Assembly (NCBI GenBank): GCA_046330415.1
Contig: JAXLSW010000015.1
Location: 62,001-126,000, forward strand
DNA: 64,000 nt
Source of the DNA: RHKX01 sp046330415
Lineage (GTDB): Bacteria > Actinomycetota > Thermoleophilia > Solirubrobacterales > 70-9
Reading direction: 5' to 3'
A program made the position numbers and the translations under genes. Shown here one piece after another: positions 27,395 through 35,993 of this stretch. Each line of letters opens with the position of its first letter. The first letter of the stretch is position 1. Below the pieces are notes generated by a model. The model made no database searches, was not told where the DNA came from, and saw only the letters and a program-made list of their open reading frames with translations.

Positions 27395-28206
27395 CCGGGA
27401 TCGACCGCATCGCGGCCGCGTTCGCCGCCGCGCGCGAGGAGGGCCGGGCGGCGCTGATGCCCTACATGATGGGCGGGTTCCCCGACCTCGAGACCTCCGC
27501 GGCCGTGATCGACGCCTACGACGACACGGGCGCGGACCTGATCGAGCTCGGCGTTCCGTACTCCGACCCGTTGGCCGACGGTCCGGTGATCCACGCCGCC
27601 GCCACCGAGGCGCTCGCGGCGGGAACGCATCTCAGCGACGTGATGGCGCTCTGCGAGCGCGTCTCAGCGCGGATTCCGGTGTTGCCGATGGTCTACGTCA
27701 ACGTCGTGCAGACGCTCGGTCCGGAGCGCTTCGCGGCGACGCTCGAGGGTGCCGGGGCGGCCGGGGCGATCATCCCCGACCTGCCGCCGGGCGAGGACGA
27801 CTCGATCGCAGCGGCGCTGCTCGATCGCGGCCTCGCGCCGATCGGCTTCGTCGCGCCGACGACGGCGCCGGAGCGGCTTCGCGAGATCGCGGCGGCGGCG
27901 GTCGGCTTCACCTACGTGGTCTCGCTGACCGGGGTGACCGGGGAACGCGCCGAGGTTCCTCCGGAGCTCGCGGCGCTGGTCGGCGCCGTCCGCGAGGGCT
28001 CGCCAGCCCCGGCCGCGGTCGGGTTCGGGATCGGTACGCCCGAGCACGCTGCGACCGTCGGCGAGATGGCCGACGGCGTCATCATCGGAACCAGGCTGGT
28101 GCGGGCCATCGCGGACGCGGGCGATCGCGAGGAGGCCGTCGATGCCGTCAGGTCGTTCCTCGCCGACACGCGTGTGGCGCTTGGCGCAGCGGCCGCCGAG
28201 GGGTAG
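27391..28206 (+). CDS. trpA: tryptophan synthase alpha chain
   Basis: 271 residues, TIM barrel. Catalytic Glu and Asp lie in LIELGVPYSDPLADGP (~49-64); FVAPTTAPER and the phosphate loop GFGIGTPEH are conserved. ATGA overlap with trpB. It splits indole-glycerol phosphate and channels indole to TrpB. Confidence 0.95.
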
Positions 28207-28209
28207 CCT
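28204..28209 (+). promoter_or_regulatory. -10-like TAGCCT upstream of propeller copy 2
   Basis: TAGCCT overlaps the trpA stop and ends 6 nt before GTG 28216, so the propeller gene probably has its own leaderless transcript. Confidence 0.4.
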
Positions 28210-28215
28210 GGGTGT

Positions 28216-29868
28216 GTGATCCGGGGTCACGCGGTTCGGGCCAGTAGGGACAGGGCGTTCGCATTCGCGATCGCGACTCTCCTCGCCCTGCTGCTCGTGC
28301 CCGGGGTCGCGGACGCCGCGGTGGGGGACCTGACGTTCGTCCGGTGTGCGTCCAACGACGGCTCCGGGGGAGCGTGCGCGAACCTCAGCGGCAGCTCGTT
28401 CGACGAGCCGGGAGCGGTGACGGTCTCACCCGGTGGGGATCCCATCGCCGCGGTCCGGACCTCCTACAACGTCACCCGGTTCAACTCCGGCCTCGGCTTC
28501 CTCTCCTGCGTCTCCAACGTCGCTACGGCGGGACTCTGCACCGACCTGGTCGCTCCGGCTCTGTACAGCCCTCCAGGCGATGTCGTCGTGACGCCGGACG
28601 GCGGCACCCTCTATGTCTCCGGGCCGGCCAACGACGCCGTGACGAGGTACGCCCTGCAGCCGACCGGGGGCCTTGCCTACCTGGGCTGCGTCTCCAACGA
28701 CGGCAGCGGCGGAGCGTGCACGAACGTCCCCGGCTCCGCGTTCGACGCACCGGCGGCGATGGCGATCTCCCCGGATGGCGACTCGCTGTATGTCGCCTCT
28801 CGCGTGTCCAGCAGCGTCACGCACTTCACGATCGGCGCGGGTGGAGCCCTGAGCTTCGAGGCATGCGCCTCCGACAGCGGCTCGGGCGGTGACTGCAGCA
28901 ACGTCCCCGGGACCGTCTTCGCAACCCCAGCCGTCCTCGCCGTCAGTCCCGATGGAGGCGCGCTCTACGCGTCGGCGTCGCTGTCGGACACGCTCACCCG
29001 CTTCTCGCTCGCGCCGGCGGGGCAGATGGCCTACACGGGCTGCGTCTCCAACGCCGCGACCGGCACGTGCACCGATCTGCCCGGCTCGCCGATGCTGGAG
29101 CCGCAGGGGGTCGCGGTGGCGCCCGGCGGCGCGGCGGTCCACGTGGTCGCAACCTCCTCCGACAGCCTCGTCGATCTGTCGGTCTCGCCGACCGGGGACC
29201 TTGCGTTTGCGGGCTGCTCCTCGCAATCGGGCTCAGCCGGTACCTGCGCGGACCTGCCCGACGCCTTCGACGCGCCCAACGCCGTCGCGATCAGCCCAGA
29301 CGGCCGCTCCATCTACGCCAACGCCTCGGTCTCCGACAGCGTCAGTCGCTTCGACGCAGGTGCCGGCGGGACCGCGACGTTCGCCGGTTGCATCTCCGAC
29401 ACCGGGACCGGCGGCATCTGCGCGGATCTTCCCGGGGCCGCCTTCGACCGGCCCGCCGACCTGGCCATGAACGCCGCGGGCTCCGCCCTCTACGTGAGCG
29501 CCGCCGACTCCGACAGCGTCACCCAGTTCGCCCGCGAGATGCCGGACACGACACCGCCGGGGCTGACGCTGAAGGTCAAGAAGAAGGGCAAGCTCGGGAA
29601 GCCGATCGCGGTGACCGCCACCTGCGACGAAACCTGCTCCTTGTCGCTGTCGGGCACCTTGAAGCTCAAGGGGGGTGCGGTCGGGAGGCTGCCCGATCGG
29701 AGCGCGGCGCTCGCAGCGGGCGCCCCCGCCACCGTCAAGCTGAAGCCGAAGGGACGGTTGAAGCGCAAGCTGAGGCGAGTGGGGAAGGCGAGGGCGAGGA
29801 TCACCATCGTCGCGACGGACGCCGCCGGTAACGTGACCGATGCGTTCGCCAAGCAGCGGCTGAAGTGA
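28216..29868 (+). CDS. secreted seven-bladed beta-propeller with per-blade Cys pairs (copy 2)
   Basis: 550 residues; signal peptide ~1-35 ending ADAA. Seven blades carry C-x(8-9)-C loops (CASNDGSGGAC, CVSNVATAGLC, CVSNDGSGGAC, CASDSGSGGDC, CVSNAATGTC, CSSQSGSAGTC, CISDTGTGGIC), each followed by a PxxVAVSPDG strand. A Lys-rich Ig-like domain (~445-550) ends with ATDAAGN. Same architecture as the protein at 21706; the two paralogues flank htrA, the FHA gene and trpFBA. Confidence 0.82.
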   Translation: MIRGHAVRASRDRAFAFAIATLLALLLVPGVADAAVGDLTFVRCASNDGSGGACANLSGSSFDEPGAVTVSPGGDPIAAVRTSYNVTRFNSGLGFLSCVSNVATAGLCTDLVAPALYSPPGDVVVTPDGGTLYVSGPANDAVTRYALQPTGGLAYLGCVSNDGSGGACTNVPGSAFDAPAAMAISPDGDSLYVASRVSSSVTHFTIGAGGALSFEACASDSGSGGDCSNVPGTVFATPAVLAVSPDGGALYASASLSDTLTRFSLAPAGQMAYTGCVSNAATGTCTDLPGSPMLEPQGVAVAPGGAAVHVVATSSDSLVDLSVSPTGDLAFAGCSSQSGSAGTCADLPDAFDAPNAVAISPDGRSIYANASVSDSVSRFDAGAGGTATFAGCISDTGTGGICADLPGAAFDRPADLAMNAAGSALYVSAADSDSVTQFAREMPDTTPPGLTLKVKKKGKLGKPIAVTATCDETCSLSLSGTLKLKGGAVGRLPDRSAALAAGAPATVKLKPKGRLKRKLRRVGKARARITIVATDAAGNVTDAFAKQRLK

Positions 29869-29900
29869 GCGCGAGACCGCTGAGCTTCCTCCGCTCCCTG

Positions 29901-29906
29901 TAGATT
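29901..29906 (+). promoter_or_regulatory. -10-like TAGATT upstream of the small membrane protein
   Basis: TAGATT ends 8 nt before ATG 29915; supports transcription of the short gene as a leaderless mRNA. Confidence 0.4.
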
Positions 29907-29914
29907 CCCCGCCG

Positions 29915-30094
29915 ATGCAGCTCTTCGGATTCACGGTCGCGGCGATGGTCGCGTTCATGATCGGCTTCGGCGCCTTCGACCTCGGCGGCACCGTCAGCTT
30001 CCTGATCTTCCTGCTGATCCTCTTCATCGGCGCCACCGTCAGGGCGTGGCATCCGTTGATCGAGTGGGCTCGCGGCCCCTCCTCGAAGCTCTAG
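29915..30094 (+). CDS. small hydrophobic membrane protein, 59 residues
   Basis: ATG to TAG encodes 59 residues with two hydrophobic stretches (~4-20 and ~24-43), a Trp-containing amphipathic end and a polar C-terminus. A -10-like TAGATT lies 8 nt upstream. Its stop overlaps the convergent pfkA end by 4 bp. No family recognised. Confidence 0.55.
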   Translation: MQLFGFTVAAMVAFMIGFGAFDLGGTVSFLIFLLILFIGATVRAWHPLIEWARGPSSKL

Positions 30095-31125
30095 CCGAAG
30101 AAGACCTCGGCGGTCTCGAAGAACGCCGGGTCGAGCAGCTTCGGCTCGGCCAACGCCTCCTCGAGCGGCACCGTGACCACCTCGGAGCCCCGTAGCGCCA
30201 CCATCGTCCCCGTTTCGCCGCGCGCGATCGCGTCGATCGCGGCGACGCCGAAGCGCGTTCCCAGCACCCGGTCATAGGCGTTCGGGGTGCCGCCGCGCTG
30301 GACGTGGCCGAGGATCGTCATCCGGGTCTCGTAGCCGGTGCGCTTCTCGATCTCGCCCTCGAGGGCGAAGGCGATGCCGCCGAGCCGCTCGTGGCCGAAG
30401 GCGTCGAGCTCCCCGGTCGAGGCGATCAGCCCCTCGTCCTTGGGGTGCGCGCCCTCGCTGACGACGACGATCGAGAAGCGGCTCCCCTCCACATGGCGAC
30501 GGCGCAGGCGCTCGCAGAGCTCGTCGATGTCGAAAGGGCGCTCGGGGACGAGGATCGCGTCGGCGCCCCCGGCCATCCCCGAGTAGGCGGCGATCCAGCC
30601 TGCGTGGCGGCCCATCACCTCGACCACGATGACGCGGTTGTGGGACTCCGCGGTGGTGTGGAGCCGGTCGATCGCGTCGGTCGCGATCTGCACCGCGGTC
30701 TGGAATCCGAAGGTGAAGTCGGTGCCGGCGAGGTCGTTGTCGATGGTCTTCGGGACGCCGACGACCGGCACGCCCGCCTCCGCCAGCTTGCCGGCGACGC
30801 CGAGCGTGTCCTCGCCGCCGATCGGGATCAGCATCTCGACGCCCGCCTGCTCCATACCGGCCAGAACCCCCTCGACCCCGGGCCCGTCCTCGTTGAAGGG
30901 GTTCGTCCGCGAGGTGCCGAGGATGGTCCCGCCGCGCGGCAGGATCCCGCGGGTCGCGTTCACGTCGAGGGGCCGCCCCTCGCCTGCGAGGACGCCGGCC
31001 CAGCCGTACTGGAAGCCGAAGAACTCGTTGTCGTGGGCCTTCACGCCCTTGCGGACCGCCGCGCGGATGACGGCGTTGAGTCCGGGGCAGTCGCCGCCGC
31101 CGGTGAGGATGCCGATTCGTGCCAT
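30091..31125 (-). CDS. 6-phosphofructokinase, predicted PPi-dependent (group III)
   Basis: 344 residues of the PfkA family: GGGDCPGLN at ~9, PKTIDNDL at 125-132, MGRHAGW (~170). The residues that separate phosphate donors are Asp106 in GGEDT (ATP enzymes have Gly) and Lys126 in PKTIDND (ATP enzymes have Gly); both are the PPi-type choice. It would therefore phosphorylate fructose 6-phosphate with pyrophosphate, possibly reversibly, in central glycolysis. TAGGGT (minus strand, 31132-31137) ends 6 nt before the ATG. Confidence 0.9.
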   Translation of the reverse strand: MARIGILTGGGDCPGLNAVIRAAVRKGVKAHDNEFFGFQYGWAGVLAGEGRPLDVNATRGILPRGGTILGTSRTNPFNEDGPGVEGVLAGMEQAGVEMLIPIGGEDTLGVAGKLAEAGVPVVGVPKTIDNDLAGTDFTFGFQTAVQIATDAIDRLHTTAESHNRVIVVEVMGRHAGWIAAYSGMAGGADAILVPERPFDIDELCERLRRRHVEGSRFSIVVVSEGAHPKDEGLIASTGELDAFGHERLGGIAFALEGEIEKRTGYETRMTILGHVQRGGTPNAYDRVLGTRFGVAAIDAIARGETGTMVALRGSEVVTVPLEEALAEPKLLDPAFFETAEVFFG

Positions 31126-31131
31126 GCGGGG

Positions 31132-31137
31132 ACCCTA
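31132..31137 (-). promoter_or_regulatory. -10-like TAGGGT of the phosphofructokinase gene
   Basis: On the minus strand TAGGGT lies 6 nt before the ATG at 31125; probable leaderless promoter. Confidence 0.45.
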
Positions 31138-31215
31138 GCGGCGGGGCGGGCTCTCGCCGTTGTCCACATGTGAAGGATCTGCCTGCGAGTCGCCGCCCTT
31201 TGGGAGGGTGGGAGA

Positions 31216-31237
31216 ACCACCCACATGGGGGATGGCG
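31216..31237. promoter_or_regulatory. shared upstream motif, copy 2 (CACCCACWTGGGGKATGG)
   Basis: Matches 20 of 22 positions of the element at 20613-20634; ends 29 nt before the start of the first tandem surface-protein gene. Possible common regulator of the two loci. Confidence 0.45.
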
Positions 31238-31266
31238 GGCGCGGAGGCCTGCCTGGAGGATCCCGG

Positions 31267-31980
31267 GTGATGGGACGCCGGTTCGACGCGGGATTCGCCA
31301 GGGCGATGTCGTTGCTCGCCGTCTTCATCGCGCTCGGCACCACCGCCTACGCGGCCGGGCTGGCGAAGAACAGCGTCAAGTCCAAGCAGATCAAGGACGG
31401 CGCGATTCAGGGCAGAGACATCGGGGACGGCGCGGTGACCGGGGCCGATGTCGCCGACGGCTCGCTGACGGGGGCCGATGTCGCCGATGACTCGCTGAAC
31501 GAGGCGGACGTCGCGGAGGCGAGCCTGGAGGGGGTCGTCGCGGCGAACGCCGACAGCATCGGCGACCTCCGGCTCGAGGAGATCGACTTCCAGACGGGCT
31601 TCGACCCCGGGGCGGTCAAGAGCATCCTCGCGTTCCCCGGTGTCTTCCGGATCGACGCGCAGTGCTCGAACGTCGGCGACGGGCTGGACATGGCCGCCTT
31701 CACCGCGGTCGCGAACTCGAGGATCTCGATGGTGGGAACGCGCGCTGTGGGCGCTGACGACTCCGATGCGGGCAACGTCGTCGAGCAGACCGCCAGCCAG
31801 GACAACGTCTTCAACCCCGGGGAGGCGTTCCCCATCGACAACAACCTGCCGTCGGTCAGCAGCGCTCATACCGCGGTGATCACCTTCTCGACGCTGCAGG
31901 GCTTCAGCGCCACGGTGCACCTCTACTCAGCGGAGCTCGGCGGCGGCTGCAAGGTCGTCGGGACGGCGGTGGGCGGATGA
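31267..31980 (+). CDS. surface protein with AYAA signal and SLTGADV repeats (tandem copy 1)
   Basis: GTG 31267 is preferred because GGAGGA ends 6 nt upstream; the open frame extends to ATG 31225. Signal/anchor region MSLLAVFIALGTTAYA, then LAKNSVKSKQIKDGAIQGRD and short ADVADGSLTGADVADDSL pentapeptide-like repeats, then a ~150-residue beta-rich C-terminal domain with FPGVFRIDAQC and a final Cys. This N-terminal signature is common in Solirubrobacterales secreted proteins. Function unknown. First of three adjacent paralogues. Confidence 0.75.
   Translation: MMGRRFDAGFARAMSLLAVFIALGTTAYAAGLAKNSVKSKQIKDGAIQGRDIGDGAVTGADVADGSLTGADVADDSLNEADVAEASLEGVVAANADSIGDLRLEEIDFQTGFDPGAVKSILAFPGVFRIDAQCSNVGDGLDMAAFTAVANSRISMVGTRAVGADDSDAGNVVEQTASQDNVFNPGEAFPIDNNLPSVSSAHTAVITFSTLQGFSATVHLYSAELGGGCKVVGTAVGG
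31294..31456 (+). repeat. 163-bp perfect direct repeat within tandem surface genes (copy 2: 31995-32157; partial copy 3: 32760-32842)
   Basis: Bases 31294-31456 and 31995-32157 are identical over 163 bp, including silent codon positions; 83 bp of the same sequence recur at 32760-32842. The downstream halves of the genes have diverged strongly. This indicates recent gene conversion or duplication confined to the signal-and-repeat segment. Confidence 0.9.
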
Positions 31981-32681
31981 TCAGGCAGCTGAGCTTCGCC
32001 AGGGCGATGTCGTTGCTCGCCGTCTTCATCGCGCTCGGCACCACCGCCTACGCGGCCGGGCTGGCGAAGAACAGCGTCAAGTCCAAGCAGATCAAGGACG
32101 GCGCGATTCAGGGCAGAGACATCGGGGACGGCGCGGTGACCGGGGCCGATGTCGCCGGTGACTCGCTGACGGGGGCCGATGTCGCCGACGACTCCCTGAC
32201 CGGGGCCGACATCGCCGAGGGCACCCTGCAGGGAGTCTCCGCGGCCGACAGCGCCACGGTCAACGGCTTCGTCGTCAAGAAGGTCAACTTCCAGAGCGCG
32301 GCCGACAACGGCGTCGTCAGGAGCATCCTCGTCTTCCCCGGCGTGTTCCGGATCGATGCGCAGTGCGCGACCGTCGGCGACCGCCAGGACATCACCGCCT
32401 TCACGGCCGTCGACAACTCGACGATCGCGATCGAGGGCACCGCGGCCATCTCCGCCAACGACCTCGACGGCGCGAGGGACATCAGCTCGAACACCGACTT
32501 CGACTTCGACTCCAACGAGGGGTTCGCGATCGACAACAGCCTCCCGCGGGCGCCGGGAGACAACCAGGCCACGATCGTCTTCTCGACGCCGGCCGGATTC
32601 ACCGCGACCGTCGAGTTGCTCACCAACTTCGACTTCGGGTCGAACCGCTGCGCGATCACCGGAGCGGCGGTGGCGAGATGA
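31977..32681 (+). CDS. surface protein with AYAA signal and SLTGADV repeats (tandem copy 2)
   Basis: 234 residues; ATGA overlap with copy 1. N-terminal ~60 residues are nearly identical to copy 1 (same DNA over 163 bp), with SLTGADVADDSLTGADIAEGTL repeats continuing to ~85. The C-terminal domain keeps VFPGVFRIDAQC, VDNSTIAI and FSTPAGFTATVEL but is otherwise divergent. Secreted or anchored; function unknown. Confidence 0.75.
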   Translation: MIRQLSFARAMSLLAVFIALGTTAYAAGLAKNSVKSKQIKDGAIQGRDIGDGAVTGADVAGDSLTGADVADDSLTGADIAEGTLQGVSAADSATVNGFVVKKVNFQSAADNGVVRSILVFPGVFRIDAQCATVGDRQDITAFTAVDNSTIAIEGTAAISANDLDGARDISSNTDFDFDSNEGFAIDNSLPRAPGDNQATIVFSTPAGFTATVELLTNFDFGSNRCAITGAAVAR

Positions 32682-33391
32682 GCCGGATGCGAGCGGCGCG
32701 GGGCCGCACCACCCTCTCGAACGCGCTCTCGCTCGTCGCCGTGTTCATCGCGCTCGGCGCCACCGCCTACGCGGCCGGGCTGGCGAAGAACAGCGTCAAG
32801 TCCAAGCAGATCAAGGACGGCGCGATTCAGGGCAGAGACATCAGAGACGGCGCGGTGACGGGGGGGAAGGCCGGCGAGGGCTCGTTGGCGGGTGCCGACT
32901 TCGCCGCCGACGCGCTGAGTGGAGCAGATGTCGACGAGGGCACCCTGCGGGGGGTGCGGGCGACGTCGACGGCGAGGGTCGGCGGCCTGCAGGTGAAGAA
33001 GATCGACTTCCAGGTCGGGACCACGAACACCGTCACCAACGTCCTCGAGTTCCCGGGCGTCTTCCGGATCGACGCGCTCTGCGCCAACTTCGGCGACGTC
33101 CTCGACATCAACGCCGCCACCGGGGTCGACAACGCAACCATCTCGGTGGTCGGATCGTTTGCGGCGAGCGGCAACGAGGAGGACGCCTTCCGCAACCTCA
33201 GCTCCGCCATCGACGACGACTTCGACAAGTCGGAGACCTTCTCCATCGACGGGAACCTGCCATCGGTGGGGAGCCGCCAGCATGCCTCCATCCAGTTCTC
33301 GACACCCGCTGGATTCGTCGCGACGGTGGACATCGCGACGGAGGAGCTCGGCCCTTCATGCAAGGTCACCGGCTTCGCGATCGGCGGCTGA
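32678..33391 (+). CDS. surface protein with AYAA signal and degenerate GADF/GADV repeats (tandem copy 3)
   Basis: 237 residues from ATG 32678 (ATGA overlap with copy 2). It shares AYAAGLAKNSVKSKQIKDG with its neighbours, the underlying DNA being identical over 83 bp, but the repeat region has drifted (GSLAGADFAADALSGADV). The C-terminal domain has EFPGVFRIDALC and FSTPAGFVATVDI. The three genes form one translationally coupled unit. Confidence 0.75.
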   Translation: MSRMRAARGRTTLSNALSLVAVFIALGATAYAAGLAKNSVKSKQIKDGAIQGRDIRDGAVTGGKAGEGSLAGADFAADALSGADVDEGTLRGVRATSTARVGGLQVKKIDFQVGTTNTVTNVLEFPGVFRIDALCANFGDVLDINAATGVDNATISVVGSFAASGNEEDAFRNLSSAIDDDFDKSETFSIDGNLPSVGSRQHASIQFSTPAGFVATVDIATEELGPSCKVTGFAIGG

Positions 33392-33402
33392 TCCTCGGAC
33401 GC

Positions 33403-33408
33403 GATAAT
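33403..33408 (+). promoter_or_regulatory. -10-like GATAAT upstream of the DCC-family gene
   Basis: GATAAT ends 8 nt before ATG 33417; probable leaderless promoter. Same GCGATAATCC context as at 17076-17085. Confidence 0.4.
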
Positions 33409-33416
33409 CCGCGTCG

Positions 33417-33812
33417 ATGGACTCGCGCCGGGACCACGCCCTGCTCTACGACGACGACTGCGGCTTCTGCAAGCTCTGCGTCCGCGGGATGCTGCGTCTC
33501 GATCGCGACGAGCGCCTGCTGCCCGTGTCGATCCAGAGCGAGGAGGGCCAGCGGCTGCTCACCGAGGTTCCAGAGGCCGACCGGCTCGCCTCGATGCACC
33601 TGGTGACGCCCGGCGGCGTCGTCCTCTCCGGCGGCGCGGCGTTGCCCCTGATCTCGAAGCTCCTGCCGGGCGGGACCGTGCCGTCGCGGGCGATGCGCCG
33701 CTTCCAGCCGCAGACGGACGCCACCTATCGCTGGGTCGCGGGCCATCGCTCCCTCTTCGGCCGTCTCGGCATCCGCTCGCGCCGGCCGATCGATCCCGTC
33801 GATGCGCCCTAG
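33417..33812 (+). CDS. DCC-family (DUF393) thiol-disulfide oxidoreductase-like protein
   Basis: 131 residues. LLYDDDCGFCKLC near the N-terminus gives the DCC-family motif, with a CxxC pair at Cys15 and Cys18 plus Cys21. The family has a thioredoxin-like fold; its biochemical role is poorly defined. The start of the following lipoprotein gene lies inside its last codons (11-bp overlap). Confidence 0.8.
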   Translation: MDSRRDHALLYDDDCGFCKLCVRGMLRLDRDERLLPVSIQSEEGQRLLTEVPEADRLASMHLVTPGGVVLSGGAALPLISKLLPGGTVPSRAMRRFQPQTDATYRWVAGHRSLFGRLGIRSRRPIDPVDAP

Positions 33813-34986
33813 GCGCGGGGCGCCCCTCGCCGTCGTCGTGGCGCTGGCGATCGGGGTCGCGGCGCTGGCGGGCTGCAGCGACGACCCCGATGCCGACGCA
33901 TCGCTGAACGTCTACCTGAGCGCCCCGCTCAGCGGCCCGCGGGCGGAGGACGGGCGGGACGTCGCCGACGGTGCCGAGCTGGCGCTCGCGGACGCGGGCG
34001 GCGAGGCCGGGGGGGTCGAGGTGGTGCTGACGAGCCTCGACGACGCGACCGACGATGGCTGGGGCGCGGCCGCCGCCGCCGACGCGCGGACCGCGAGCGA
34101 GGACACGACGGCGATCGCCTACATCGGTGAGCTCGACTCGGGCGCCTCCCGGACCTCGATCCCGATCACCAACCAGGCGGGGATCCTCCAGGTCTCACCC
34201 GGTGCGAGCGCTGTCGATCTGACCCGCGATGCGCCGGGATCGGACGGCGTTCCCGACGTGCAGGCGAGCGGCGATCGGACCTTCGGCCGCGTCATCCCCA
34301 GCGATCGTGACCAGGGCGAGGCGGCGGCGGTGTGGATGGCGGCCGACGGGATCGCCGCGACCGAGGTGCTCGGCGGCGAGACCCCGTTCGGCGAGTCGCT
34401 GCTCGACGGCTTCGAGTCCGCGCCCGGCGCGCCGGAGATCGTCAGCGGGGCGGAGGAGCCCGATGCCGCCTATGACGTCCAGGACGACCCGTTCGAGGAC
34501 CGCGAGCCCGGTTTCACGCCGCGCACCCGAGGGCCTCTCTACGGGAGCGATGCGCTGCTGGAGCCGGGCGATCGCGAGCGCGTCGCGACGCTTGCGGGTT
34601 CCTGCCGCCGCCCCTCGACCTGCCCGCGGGGTGGAAGCAGGGATGTGCTGCTGACCTCCGCCGCCATGGACCCGTCCCAGCTGCCCCCGGCCGCGGCCGA
34701 TTTCCTGGCGGCCTTCGAGGACGAGTACGGGCGCTCGCCGGGTCCGTATGCCGCCTACGGATACGAGGCGATGGCGGTCGTCCTCTATGCGATCGACCGG
34801 GCCGATGATCCGACCGACCGCGGCGACGTCGTCGACGCGTTCTTCGCCACTACCGACCGCGACTCGATCCTCGGGAGCTATTCGATCGACGACGTCGGCG
34901 ACACGACGCTGCCGCAACTCGGCGCCTACGAGATCGGCCCCGGCGGTGTGCCGCGGCCCGAGCCCGAAGCGCTCACGCTTCCCTGA
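33802..34986 (+). CDS. substrate-binding lipoprotein (branched-chain amino acid/LivK-like)
   Basis: 394 residues. Lipobox LAGC (Cys at ~24) after a short signal, then a type I periplasmic-binding fold: LSGPRAEDGRDVADGAELALADAGG, ITNQAGILQVSPGAS, AAYGYEAMAVVLYAI and QLGAYEIG are LivK-like. It would bind a small solute at the outer face of the membrane. No permease or ATPase genes are adjacent. A Gly/Arg/Cys-containing insert (~255-280) is unusual for the family. Confidence 0.78.
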   Translation: MRPRRGAPLAVVVALAIGVAALAGCSDDPDADASLNVYLSAPLSGPRAEDGRDVADGAELALADAGGEAGGVEVVLTSLDDATDDGWGAAAAADARTASEDTTAIAYIGELDSGASRTSIPITNQAGILQVSPGASAVDLTRDAPGSDGVPDVQASGDRTFGRVIPSDRDQGEAAAVWMAADGIAATEVLGGETPFGESLLDGFESAPGAPEIVSGAEEPDAAYDVQDDPFEDREPGFTPRTRGPLYGSDALLEPGDRERVATLAGSCRRPSTCPRGGSRDVLLTSAAMDPSQLPPAAADFLAAFEDEYGRSPGPYAAYGYEAMAVVLYAIDRADDPTDRGDVVDAFFATTDRDSILGSYSIDDVGDTTLPQLGAYEIGPGGVPRPEPEALTLP

Positions 34987-35026
34987 CGCAATCGGCTTCG
35001 CCCTGGGGCGGCCACGCGGCGAGCGT

Positions 35027-35938
35027 TCAGCCGACCGCGTTCCCCATCGCCGCGTCGATGTCGGTGAAGCGGAACTCGTAGCCGCCCTCGGTGGCGCGTT
35101 TGGGGAGGGCGCGCTGTCCCGCCGTCGCGGCGATCTCGCCGAACTCGGAGCCGAACCGCGCCTTGACGGCGAGCTTCGGCACCGGCAGGACGGCGGGGCG
35201 GTGCAGGGCGCGGCCGAGCGCCTTCGAGAACTCGCGGTTGGTGACCGGGTTCGGTGCAGTCGCGTTGAAGGGGCCCGTGGCGGTGTCGGTGTCGAGCGCC
35301 CAGAGGATGATCCCCACCTCGTCCTCGAGGCTGATCCACGGCATGTAGTTGCGGCCGCCGGCAACGGGGCCGCCGACGCCGAGCTTGAAGGGGAGCAGCA
35401 ACTCGGCGAGCAGACCTGCGTCCTTGGTCAGCAGCAACCCGGTTCTGATCAGGGCGACGCGGACGCCGCCCGCCTCGGCCTCCTGCGCCGCGGCCTCCCA
35501 GTCCACGCACACCTGCGCGTCGAAGGTCGACCCCGCCGCGGTGCTCTCGTCGACGAACTCGGTCCCGCGATCGCCGTAGTAGCCGACCGCGGAGCCGCTG
35601 ACGAGCACGCCGGGCGACGGCTCGGCCGCCAGCATCCCGGCGACCAGGTTCTTCGTCGCCGTGATCCGGCTCTCGCGGATCGCTCGCTTCGCGTCGTCGG
35701 TCCAGCGCTGGTTGATGGGCTCGCCGACGAGGTTGACGACACCGTCGACGCCGTCGAAGGCCTCCGCCGCAGGCCGCTCCTCGGTCGCGTTCCACGCGTG
35801 CCAGTCGATCCGCGGCTCCGCGGCCGTCGCACGCTCGGGGTCGCGGGAGAGGCCGACGACCTCATCGCCGCGGGCGAGGAGCGCGTCCGCCACGGCGCCG
35901 CCGATCGTGCCGGTCGCGCCGGTGATCAGGACCTTCAT
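35027..35938 (-). CDS. TIGR01777-type NAD(P)-dependent epimerase (SDR39U1-like)
   Basis: 303 residues. GATGTIGGAV is the Rossmann motif; NLVGEPINQRWTDDAKR, SGSAVGYYGDRG, MPWISLEDEVGIILWAL and NATAPNPVTNREFSKALGRALHRP are diagnostic of the TIGR01777 family. Substrate unknown. AGGAGG precedes the ATG at good spacing. It lies 55 bp downstream of the malic enzyme gene and may be co-transcribed. Confidence 0.88.
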   Translation of the reverse strand: MKVLITGATGTIGGAVADALLARGDEVVGLSRDPERATAAEPRIDWHAWNATEERPAAEAFDGVDGVVNLVGEPINQRWTDDAKRAIRESRITATKNLVAGMLAAEPSPGVLVSGSAVGYYGDRGTEFVDESTAAGSTFDAQVCVDWEAAAQEAEAGGVRVALIRTGLLLTKDAGLLAELLLPFKLGVGGPVAGGRNYMPWISLEDEVGIILWALDTDTATGPFNATAPNPVTNREFSKALGRALHRPAVLPVPKLAVKARFGSEFGEIAATAGQRALPKRATEGGYEFRFTDIDAAMGNAVG

Positions 35939-35993
35939 CGTTGCCTCCTACGGGTTGTGGGCCTTGCAGCGGTCGTTGCCCGCCCGGCGGCCG

